DNA of 22,845 bases from positions 112,685 to 135,529 of the IMG/VR virus record IMGVR_UViG_3300020171_000017; one strand, given 5' to 3'. Shown one piece after another: positions 1 through 5,380 of this stretch (position 1 is the first letter of the stretch; each line of letters starts with the position of its first letter). A program made the position numbers and the translations under genes. The notes beneath the pieces were generated by a model. It had not been told where the DNA came from. It did no database searches and was given only the letters and a program-made list of their open reading frames with translations. This stretch comes from a virus.

Positions 1-189
1 TACCTTAACTTTACTACAATTTCTCCCATCCACACTGACTCTCAGAGAGGAAAAGAACTTGGGAAGCATTCTTTACATCTTTTCGGGCTACCACGCCCAG
101 AGAATTCAGTTACTATCTGTGTAGTCAATTGTTTAACCTGTTAAGACGATTGGTCTTCTCTTTTACAAGCCCCTATTTTTAAATAGGGG
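1..189. other. Left-end stretch without a clear gene
   Basis: I see no convincing protein here. A 9-bp inverted repeat, CCCCTATTT then AAATAGGGG with a 2-nt spacer, lies at 170-189 just after the stop of the 30-aa ORF. It could be a transcript-end hairpin, but it has no clear run of T in either direction. Farther left on the minus strand are a GGGC/GCCC hairpin (about 90-103) and the short palindrome CTCTCAGAGAG. A minus-strand run of about 32 codons without an ATG contains one CxxC pair; it is too short and lacks an RBS, so I do not call it. Confidence 0.4.
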
Positions 190-282
190 TTATTGACAAG
201 TACCTATAATGCTATTTGAACCATCCTGTAATCTGCTAATTGTTGTTAAGGGTATTCTAACACCTTGCACTGCTAGTGCCAT
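190..282 (-). CDS. Small hypothetical protein, 30 aa
   Basis: A 30-codon reading frame starts at ATG 282 behind a strong AGGAGG ribosome binding site that begins right after the TGA stop of the Pif1-like helicase gene, so the two are probably co-translated. The protein is short, mildly hydrophobic and has no motif I recognise. A perfect 9-bp inverted repeat follows the stop at 170-189. It may be a genuine small protein or the 5' part of a longer gene broken by a frameshift; no convincing continuation is seen in the other frames downstream. Support rests on the RBS and spacing only. Confidence 0.45.
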   Translation of the reverse strand: MALAVQGVRIPLTTISRLQDGSNSIIGTCQ

Positions 283-294
283 ATTTTCCTCCTT

Positions 295-1479
295 TCATTT
301 TTTCACATTCATATTTTTATAAAACTCCACCGCCTTTTTGTTCGCCTTAATCAAATTTTGCCTTAAATTTTTTACTGAAAGGCCTGCTTTGGTGCGAACT
401 CTACTCAAAGCTACATATGCTTGACCGCACTCGAAAGTACCTCTGAAATCGATACAGACCTTGTCTAAACTTAATGATTGTGATTTATGGATACTAATGG
501 CATATGCTAATCGTAAAGGTATTTGTGATCGAGAAGCTAATTCAATTTTATCATCCATGATTTTCGCTACGGTTTCATATCCTAAATCTAATGAGATATC
601 GTTATCAAACTTAACCGTGACAGTTTTGCCTATTATCTCTGCGACATTACCTATCGAACCGTTAATTAAACTTAGATCTATATATTTGTTAATTAATAGC
701 ATAACTCTTGCTCCGACTTTTAAATACAGATTTTTAGGTACGAGGCAATTCTTGTCGATAGAAGCTTTATGGTATTCGCTACCACTATCTCTAGCCTCGA
801 AATGATAGATTTGACCTTTAAGTTCAGCAAGTTTAGCTTCGTTAAATTTATCCGCAGGATAATTTAGAGCGAATAAATGTAGTGCGTCATCGTGTTTAGC
901 TGTCGACACAATATCAACAGCTTCACCAAAACGAATCTTATTAAGATCATTCAGAAAATCCACATCATTTTGTCGAAACTGCTCTTCTAAAAGCACAGTT
1001 TGGAAATTAGCTTCTTGCCAAGAGATGCTTTCGAAAGCGAACTTAACTTCTTTACCTTCTTTTTCGACTGGTGGTAGTTGTAGAAAATCGCCAATAACTA
1101 TTAGTTGTATTCCGCCGAAAGGATCGTCATTACGTTTAAGGATTTTAAATACATCGTTGATGAGATCTAGGGTATCGGCACTCAACATAGAGATTTCATC
1201 TATGGCTAAACGACGGCAATAAGAAATACGTGATCTTTGTTCGGTATGCATCGAATAAGCAATCTGGTTGGCTGATCTTTCACCGATTCCGATTCCCGAA
1301 AATGAATGGATGGTTGAACCACCTACATTGATTGCTGCAACGCCTGTTGACGCGGTAACTATAAGATCAGGTAAGTCTTGTTGCAATTTGTTGAGATAAA
1401 AGGACTTTCCTGTGCCAGCATTTCCAGTAATAAAGACATTCTTGTCTGATTGGATAAGAGATAAGATTTTTGTATACAT
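295..1479 (-). CDS. Pif1/RecD-like superfamily 1 DNA helicase
   Basis: A 394-aa ATP-dependent DNA helicase of the Pif1/RecD2-like group, expected to unwind DNA 5'-3' during replication or recombination. Visible motifs are Walker A GNAGTGKS (residues 19-26), an STGVAA motif Ia (44-49), Walker B DEIS (94-97), motif III GDFLQLPPV (130-138), an FRQ motif near 166, and the C-terminal helicase block with HKSQSLSLDKV and YVALSRVRT near residues 335-365. It is near the compact end of family length, with no added domains. The ATG at 1479 is used; a GGAT lies about 10 nt upstream. It begins 23 nt beyond the three-unit structured array and about 320 nt beyond the IS110-like transposase on the same strand. 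Co-transcription through the array is likely, and a functional link with the recombinase is possible but unproven. Confidence 0.9.
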   Translation of the reverse strand: MYTKILSLIQSDKNVFITGNAGTGKSFYLNKLQQDLPDLIVTASTGVAAINVGGSTIHSFSGIGIGERSANQIAYSMHTEQRSRISYCRRLAIDEISMLSADTLDLINDVFKILKRNDDPFGGIQLIVIGDFLQLPPVEKEGKEVKFAFESISWQEANFQTVLLEEQFRQNDVDFLNDLNKIRFGEAVDIVSTAKHDDALHLFALNYPADKFNEAKLAELKGQIYHFEARDSGSEYHKASIDKNCLVPKNLYLKVGARVMLLINKYIDLSLINGSIGNVAEIIGKTVTVKFDNDISLDLGYETVAKIMDDKIELASRSQIPLRLAYAISIHKSQSLSLDKVCIDFRGTFECGQAYVALSRVRTKAGLSVKNLRQNLIKANKKAVEFYKNMNVKK

Positions 1480-1501
1480 TTACATTGTTATCCTTTTTAA
1501 T

Positions 1502-1594
1502 TTAAAGTAGGTGCGTGAAGTGGCAATGGCTCTAAAGGCAGATAAGTTTTATCTGTAACAATTAATTAAAAGTCTTCAAACGCATCTACTTTAA
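1502..1594 (-). ncRNA. Structured array unit 1 (bridge-RNA-like candidate)
   Basis: Outer arms 1502-1516 and 1580-1594 pair over 15 positions; 1511/1585 is a G-T wobble if the plus strand is the RNA. Core 1517-1579 (63 nt) carries, on the plus strand, GAAGTGGC, a 12-nt variable window, the hairpin CAGATAA/TTATCTG with loop GTTT (1539-1555), GTAAC, a 9-nt variable window, then AAGTCTTCAA. GAAG (1517-1520) can pair with CTTC (1574-1577) and extend the outer stem past an AA bulge. It is the most divergent unit (GGC instead of GAC/GTC around the 12-nt window). The strand is assigned as minus only because the flanking genes are transcribed that way. Confidence 0.8.
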
Positions 1595-1605
1595 AGTGTT
1601 ATTAA

Positions 1606-1700
1606 AATTCTTGAAAGGATAGAAGTGACAACCTTGAAAAAGTCAGATAATTTTTATCTGTAACAGCACATTCGAAGTCTTCAATATCCTCTCAAGAATT
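1606..1700 (-). ncRNA. Structured array unit 2 (bridge-RNA-like candidate)
   Basis: Outer arms 1606-1621 and 1685-1700 pair over 16 positions with one exception, 1615/1691, which is A-C on the plus strand but U-G on the minus strand. The arm sequence is unrelated to that of unit 1. The 63-nt core (1622-1684) keeps GAAGTGAC, a 12-nt variable window, GTCAGATAA, a T-rich loop, TTATCTGTAAC, a 9-nt variable window and GAAGTCTTCAA. TGAC and GTCA can close the 12-nt window as a hairpin loop, and CAGATAA/TTATCTG forms a second hairpin sharing the CA. Part of the 12-nt window is complementary, with one bulge, to the end of the 9-nt window plus GAAG. Confidence 0.8.
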
Positions 1701-1710
1701 ATATATAAAT

Positions 1711-1790
1711 CGATCAGTGGAAGTGACATTGTCCATGAAGTCAGATAATTTTATCTGTAACAAACAAATGGAAGTCTTCAACACTGATCG
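1711..1790 (-). ncRNA. Structured array unit 3 (bridge-RNA-like candidate)
   Basis: Outer arms 1711-1719 and 1782-1790 pair perfectly over 9 bp with a sequence unrelated to units 1 and 2. The 62-nt core (1720-1781) keeps GAAGTGAC, a 12-nt variable window, GTCAGATAA, TTTTATCTGTAAC, a 9-nt variable window and GAAGTCTTCAA; it is 1 nt shorter only in the hairpin loop. The TCCAT inside the 12-nt window is complementary to ATGGA at the end of the 9-nt window. The outer arm ends 6 nt before the stop codon of the IS110-like transposase (1797-1799), so on the minus strand this unit lies directly in that gene's 3' untranslated region. Confidence 0.8.
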
Positions 1791-1796
1791 TTGAAT

Positions 1797-2834
1797 TTAA
1801 AAAAAACTTTCAATTCCGTTTTGTTTATCTATTGCTTTTCCTAACAATAAACTAGTTTCTGATTTTTTTGTGATATCAAAATCTTTAAATTTAAAATATA
1901 TTTCTTTGCATAATAAAGTAGATATTTTATTCCTGGCACAGGCATTTGCGTAGCCATCAAAACTTAAATCTTTCCAGCCTTTTGATCTGCGTTGTTCGTT
2001 AAATTTTTCATGTTTTAATTTAAAGGCATCTGAGTTAAGATAATTTTCCCGCATAGACCTATAGATCGGTTCATAAACTTGATTTTCTTGTAGTAGCATT
2101 TGCCCTGTGCATTGATAGAACAAAGATTTTGCCTGGCGATTATATACTTGGTCTGATTTACTACCATTTTTACCGATATAACCACAGTATTTTAAATATT
2201 TTCTTACATTACTGAATAAAAAAGGTGTTGCTGTAATTAAAATTCTGCCAATTAATCTAAACCCTATACCACGTATGTTTAAAAATTCTTTATATAATGA
2301 AAAATATTTATCCATTTTTTGACCCATTAAATCTCGTTGAAAATTAATTGCTTTTAAACTCATTTTCAAGTCACGTAATTGATCTTTAATATTCTCATTG
2401 GGGTATTCACGTTCAAGAGCTAATAAATTTAGTTGTCCACGCACGCTTGTTTTTTCTAGTAAAGAATAGTTATTCTCAATGATTTTTAATGGTAAAAGAG
2501 AAATAGATAAAAGATTAAAATCTATAACTTCTATTTTATTGTTTAATATTGCATAACGTAAGAATAAGGCATCATTAGTATCAGTTTTTAAATAATTAGT
2601 ATTTTTTAGATCATGCAATTTTTTGCTATCAACTAAAAAAATCTGGACACCTGATTTTAATAATACGATTAATTGTTTTTTTGGACAACCTGTTTCTGAA
2701 TACAGAATATCGTTGGGCAAGATAATTGTATTAAGTTCTGCCCAATCAACTTCCAGGATTACCTCATCATTATTCTTACAAACCGCCAATTTTTTTATAT
2801 TTTCATGCGCCCAGTCGATATAATATGTATTCAT
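1797..2834 (-). CDS. IS110-family-like DEDD transposase/recombinase
   Basis: A 345-aa protein with the two-domain layout of IS110 transposases. The N-terminal RuvC-like DEDD domain shows D7 (YID), E47 (SETG), D85 and D88 in the KTDxxDA motif. A helical, coiled-coil-prone stretch spans about 130-185. The C-terminal Transposase_20-type domain starts with RGIGFRLIGRI (188-198) and F..VRKYLKYCGY (207-219), with candidate catalytic serines at 225 and 227. IS110 enzymes recombine DNA through a serine intermediate guided by an element-encoded bridge RNA (family knowledge). The start is ATG 2834 with AGGA 8 nt upstream. A 9-bp inverted repeat lies 31-70 nt upstream of the start and the three-unit structured array begins 6 nt after the stop. 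No complete insertion-sequence ends are recognisable, so it may be a resident recombinase gene and not a simple IS. Confidence 0.85.
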   Translation of the reverse strand: MNTYYIDWAHENIKKLAVCKNNDEVILEVDWAELNTIILPNDILYSETGCPKKQLIVLLKSGVQIFLVDSKKLHDLKNTNYLKTDTNDALFLRYAILNNKIEVIDFNLLSISLLPLKIIENNYSLLEKTSVRGQLNLLALEREYPNENIKDQLRDLKMSLKAINFQRDLMGQKMDKYFSLYKEFLNIRGIGFRLIGRILITATPFLFSNVRKYLKYCGYIGKNGSKSDQVYNRQAKSLFYQCTGQMLLQENQVYEPIYRSMRENYLNSDAFKLKHEKFNEQRRSKGWKDLSFDGYANACARNKISTLLCKEIYFKFKDFDITKKSETSLLLGKAIDKQNGIESFF

Positions 2835-2864
2835 AGTTTAGTTCCTTTTTTTATTTACATTTTA

Positions 2865-2904
2865 GATATAACGTATCGTTTTTATCATATATAACCGTTA
2901 TATC
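2865..2904. repeat. Perfect 9-bp inverted repeat upstream of the transposase
   Basis: GATATAACG (2865-2873) and CGTTATATC (2896-2904) are perfect inverted copies separated by 22 nt, 31-70 nt upstream of the IS110-like start codon. The position fits an operator, a recombinase binding site, or a subterminal repeat of an element end. The intervening AT-rich DNA has TATGAT and TATATA sequences that could form a minus-strand -10 region, but no clear -35 was identified. Confidence 0.6.
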
Positions 2905-2957
2905 AATCAACCTGCCTTCTTTATAGATGAACCATTCGCACAAGTGTATAGTAATAT

Positions 2958-3194
2958 TCACTTTTTCCTATATTCGCGCATATAATTTTTCATATAATCT
3001 TTATGATTCACTCTCCAATTTTTCATCATATTATTTAATTTAACAGAATTGTTAGCATAATAATTTTTTTCACATTGTAACATTTTATCGCGGCATATAG
3101 CGCAGCGGTCAGCTTTCATTATTTTTCTTATACCGCAGGTAATACATAAACCTGCGGCTTTCTTTTTTAATTGCCAAGCTCTTTGCCTATTAAT
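2958..3194 (-). CDS. Small zinc-ribbon protein with apparent non-AUG start
   Basis: A 78-codon frame ending at TGA 2958-2960. It encodes CITC and CAIC pairs (a CxxC-x15-CxxC zinc ribbon), a further Cys, then a basic Tyr-rich tail with YMKNYMREYRKK. No ATG, GTG or TTG lies between the upstream in-frame stop and the first Cys pair. A strong AAAGGAGT stands just ahead of in-frame ATA (3197) and ATT (3194), at 5 and 8 nt spacing, so initiation at AUA or AUU is likely; I mark ATT 3194. The first ATG falls inside the zinc ribbon and would destroy it. Function is unknown; such small zinc proteins are frequent in phage early regions and may bind nucleic acid. A sequencing error near the start is the alternative. 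Confidence 0.6.
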   Translation of the reverse strand: MNRQRAWQLKKKAAGLCITCGIRKIMKADRCAICRDKMLQCEKNYYANNSVKLNNMMKNWRVNHKDYMKNYMREYRKK

Positions 3195-3312
3195 TATAAT
3201 TACTCCTTTTTAAATTTAGGCACAGGCAAGAAGAAAAAAGAATTAAGGAACAACAACCAATAAGAATCAACAACATGAGGGGTTTTTTTATGTGGACAAC
3301 AACCAACAACAT
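3190..3312 (-). CDS. Possible 40-aa hydrophobic peptide
   Basis: A 40-codon frame from ATG 3312 to TAA 3190-3192 encodes a very hydrophobic peptide rich in Leu, Val, Ile and Cys, enough for one membrane span, with a short basic tail. Its stop overlaps the presumed start of the zinc-ribbon gene, which would suit translational coupling. Against it: GGGG lies immediately next to the ATG, with no properly spaced RBS, and the underlying DNA is low-complexity with repeated CAACAACCAA blocks. It could equally be leader sequence. Confidence 0.22.
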   Translation of the reverse strand: MLLVVVHIKKPLMLLILIGCCSLILFSSCLCLNLKRSNYN

Positions 3313-3405
3313 CCCCACAAAGGGAGTTTCTTTTTTAGTTTTTTACCCGCACAACAATCCCCGATATCCAACTGGATAAGTTATTAATTCAATCTCCTTC
3401 TCAGA

Positions 3406-3476
3406 CCTCACTATTTAATTGCACTCGCCACAACTTATGAGGTATAAGTGTAGCACTAGCAAAACAAGACAGTGAG
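3406..3476. other. Nested inverted repeats, possible structured RNA
   Basis: Three nested complementary pairs share one centre: CTCACT (3407-3412) with AGTGAG (3471-3476), TTGC (3419-3422) with GCAA (3459-3462), and ACTTAT (3433-3438) with ATAAGT (3444-3449) around the loop GAGGT. The nesting suggests a folded RNA or ssDNA structure of about 70 nt in an otherwise gene-free stretch between the coiled-coil gene and the zinc-ribbon gene. It shares no obvious sequence with the 1502-1790 array. Which strand is transcribed is unknown. Confidence 0.4.
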
Positions 3477-3494
3477 TTGCCTATGCCGTTAAAT

Positions 3495-3794
3495 TCACTC
3501 TAAAGGTTTTAATAAATCTTCAACGCTTATTTCAAAATCCAATTTTGTTATTGCGTTGCTTGTTTTTACAGCCGAGTCAGCTAAAAACAAGAAATTCTCC
3601 AACTCAACAACTTTACGATCAACAATTTTTACATCGAATTGTGGTTCTATTTCTTTCCTTTTTTGTTCCTGATCACCGAAATAATTCGTTTCTTTAGTCG
3701 CTAAACTCTGCCTTAAGGACCTTAATTCATTTAATCGCTCCCGAATTATTTTCGTCAAACTTAAGACTTGATTTATGCTCATTTTTTCAGACAT
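3495..3794 (-). CDS. Helical coiled-coil protein, DIP1984-like pattern
   Basis: A 99-aa, highly charged helical protein. The N-terminal half has heptad-like Leu spacing (residues 8-35). The C-terminal half has an aliphatic helix followed by a TSNAIT sequence near 79-84 and a VEDLL end. The order of features (helix, R..L..LR, later 'x-N-x-x-T') loosely resembles the DIP1984/DUF6847 family, but I cannot confirm this by eye. The start ATG 3794 follows AAGGAG at good spacing. It precedes a stretch of structured non-coding DNA. Function unknown. Confidence 0.65.
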   Translation of the reverse strand: MSEKMSINQVLSLTKIIRERLNELRSLRQSLATKETNYFGDQEQKRKEIEPQFDVKIVDRKVVELENFLFLADSAVKTSNAITKLDFEISVEDLLKPLE

Positions 3795-3956
3795 TGTATT
3801 TCTCCTTTTTTATTTGTAGTAATTACTAAAATTTTGTTCAGTTACTTTTTTTTCTAAAAAATTCACTACAGCACTTTTATATATTTTAACACCGTTAATA
3901 TAATAGAACAATTTGGCAAGATACATATTGTCTGTATTATTAATTTTTGTAATTTC

Positions 3957-4217
3957 TCAAGAATCTAATAAAACTTCGTTCCCCATAGATTTTTCTATAG
4001 AAAGCTCTAAACCAAAAACTGTACCAACAGTGTCCATACCCGATAGGCTAGAAATCCGATGAGTTAATACAATATTTTTTATTTCTTCACTTTGTTCACG
4101 AGATTTCTTATATTTAATAATTATTGCTTCTTCTAATGTATTATAATCTTCTCCACAACCACATAGAAATAATACAAATGTTAGAATAAATATAAAATTA
4201 TTATTTTTTCTTAACAT
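3957..4217 (-). CDS. Putative lipoprotein, possibly truncated by an in-frame TGA
   Basis: An 86-aa protein with a short basic N-terminus (RKNNN), a hydrophobic segment (residues 8-19) and a lipobox L-C-G-C with the predicted lipidated Cys at 21. It should be exported and anchored in the membrane. The start ATG 4217 follows AAGGAG. The frame stops at TGA 3957-3959 but then stays open for 48 further codons to TAA 3810-3812. The extension includes a hydrophobic patch and a Lys-rich helix, and its end directly precedes the RBS of the next gene. This looks like a 134-residue ancestral gene cut by a nonsense change, or a natural 86-aa protein followed by chance open sequence. TGA reassignment is excluded by its normal use as a stop elsewhere in the window. 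Confidence 0.6.
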   Translation of the reverse strand: MLRKNNNFIFILTFVLFLCGCGEDYNTLEEAIIIKYKKSREQSEEIKNIVLTHRISSLSGMDTVGTVFGLELSIEKSMGNEVLLDS

Positions 4218-4236
4218 ATTGTATTTCTCCTTTTAT

Positions 4237-4719
4237 TTATTTCGCTTGATGGTTAATCGTTCTGGTTAACGAATAATCAAAGCCTGGCGGTATAGACTGT
4301 CCAGCTTCAATTCTTTTTTTAAGCAACTCATTTATACGCGCGGCTATCGGCTTTAATCGCAGTACTTCATCAAATAACCCATTTTCTTTCAGCCATTCTT
4401 CTGCCACGCTCATATCAGTAATCTTACCATAAAGCCTGTTTGCTAAAGATATCAAACCAAATTCAGCTGTACGAAATTGGTCAATACCTACATCTTTCAT
4501 GCGTTCATAAAGTGATAGCTCCATTTTTTCCTTCTGATCATAGATTTCGGATAACTTCTTTTTTTCTGTATCATACCTTTCTTCTAATTCTAACAACCTG
4601 CGCGTTAAATCCAGAATTTCGTGTGTTGGCGTGATAGATATAGTAGTATCAGCAGAATGATGTTCGAGTAAATTATTGCCTGAATGATCTTTAGAAGTTT
4701 TTTTTGGTTTATGTTTCAT
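4237..4719 (-). CDS. Phage-type coiled-coil protein with C-terminal recognition-like domain
   Basis: A 160-aa protein. After a Lys/His-rich disordered N-terminus (1-30), residues 35-75 form a charged coiled coil. A compact domain follows with FGLISLANRLYGKITD, then an EWLKENGL helix and a C-terminal IPPGFDYSLTRTINH strand pattern. This layout (coiled coil, then a beta element and WLKENGL helix) recurs in phage early proteins near recombination genes and resembles Gp157-type proteins; the family name is uncertain. ATG 4719 directly abuts the stop of the upstream helical protein gene, so the two are probably coupled. Function unknown, perhaps DNA metabolism. Confidence 0.65.
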   Translation of the reverse strand: MKHKPKKTSKDHSGNNLLEHHSADTTISITPTHEILDLTRRLLELEERYDTEKKKLSEIYDQKEKMELSLYERMKDVGIDQFRTAEFGLISLANRLYGKITDMSVAEEWLKENGLFDEVLRLKPIAARINELLKKRIEAGQSIPPGFDYSLTRTINHQAK

Positions 4720-5097
4720 TTAAATTCCTTTCTTTGGTTGGTTCTCGTTAATTATAGCTTCAATTGCGAGTACCATTTTCGCCTTGATAGTCGGATCGCT
4801 GCGGATAGCATTAATCGCATGGTCAATTGTAGAAGTCAGGTGATCAACCATCGCGCGAGCTATCTTATGGTCAAACGCTTGCCGAACGGCTTCGACAAAT
4901 TCCTTTTTTTCTAAAGTTTGAGATAATGCAGAATAGACTATTTCACGTAGTTGCGTATCGTGTACTTTAAAAGCATCATCAATCAACTTTTTAAGCGGTG
5001 AATCGTAACTTTTAAGTTTTTCCCAGATAGTTGTATGAATGCCTTCTTGAATGCTTGAAAGTATTATTTTTTCAAAATCAGTTAATTTTTTTTCCAT
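4720..5097 (-). CDS. Helical protein of unknown function, 125 aa
   Basis: An all-helical, charged protein with repeated Ile/Leu/Ala heptads; the central segment around FVEAVRQAFDHKIARAM and the C-terminal KAKMVLAIEAII helix look amphipathic. No catalytic motif is seen. The mRNA start reads AAAGG-ATG-AAA-ATG; the first ATG (5103) touches the RBS, so the second (5097), at normal spacing, is preferred. The stop is immediately followed by the start of the coiled-coil gene, indicating one transcript. Confidence 0.6.
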   Translation of the reverse strand: MEKKLTDFEKIILSSIQEGIHTTIWEKLKSYDSPLKKLIDDAFKVHDTQLREIVYSALSQTLEKKEFVEAVRQAFDHKIARAMVDHLTSTIDHAINAIRSDPTIKAKMVLAIEAIINENQPKKGI

Positions 5098-5112
5098 TTT
5101 CATCCTTTCTTT

Positions 5113-5376
5113 TTAAAACTTCCCGATTCTACTTTTAAAAGTTTGTTTAGTTATGGTGGATCTATGTTTTTCACCAGTTAAGGCAATAGTGACTGCCAAT
5201 CCTGTAATTCCCAACCAAACTTGGATAGGCAATAAAAATACCGTTCCAATAATAATTAATATTAATTTTTGCCAAAAAGTTGTCGGCTGTAATATTAACC
5301 ACATGCCAACAAATATTTCTGTTGGTATTAACGCTAAAATCAAACCAAACATTGACCAAAATAATTTTTTAAACAT
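5113..5376 (-). CDS. Small membrane protein, two transmembrane segments
   Basis: An 87-aa protein with hydrophobic stretches at about residues 5-30 and 35-68 split by a short TTFWQK turn, and a basic C-terminal tail (KHRSTITKQTFKSR). It should be an integral inner-membrane protein with a cytoplasmic tail. No family is recognised. It follows the SNF2-type helicase gene by 4 nt on the same strand. Small membrane proteins of this kind in phage-like regions can act in lysis or superinfection exclusion, but nothing here identifies either. Confidence 0.6.
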   Translation of the reverse strand: MFKKLFWSMFGLILALIPTEIFVGMWLILQPTTFWQKLILIIIGTVFLLPIQVWLGITGLAVTIALTGEKHRSTITKQTFKSRIGKF

Positions 5377-5380
5377 AGAT

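Noticed and set aside
170-189. Rho-independent terminator
   Set aside because: A perfect 9-bp stem, but no T-run follows on either strand; kept only as an inverted repeat note.
461-1222. Plus-strand frames opposite the Pif1-like helicase
   Set aside because: They are shadows of the helicase gene with no RBS and no recognisable protein.
1502-1790. CRISPR array
   Set aside because: The conserved parts are interrupted by internal variable windows and flanked by self-pairing arms unlike repeat-spacer units; no cas genes are present.
1502-1790. Integron attC sites or a retron RNA
   Set aside because: No GTTRRRY core ends, no integron integrase (the tyrosine recombinase here is phage-type), and no reverse transcriptase in the window.
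3957-3959. UGA recoding to an amino acid
   Set aside because: TGA is a normal stop in the helicase, the integrase and several coupled genes of this window.
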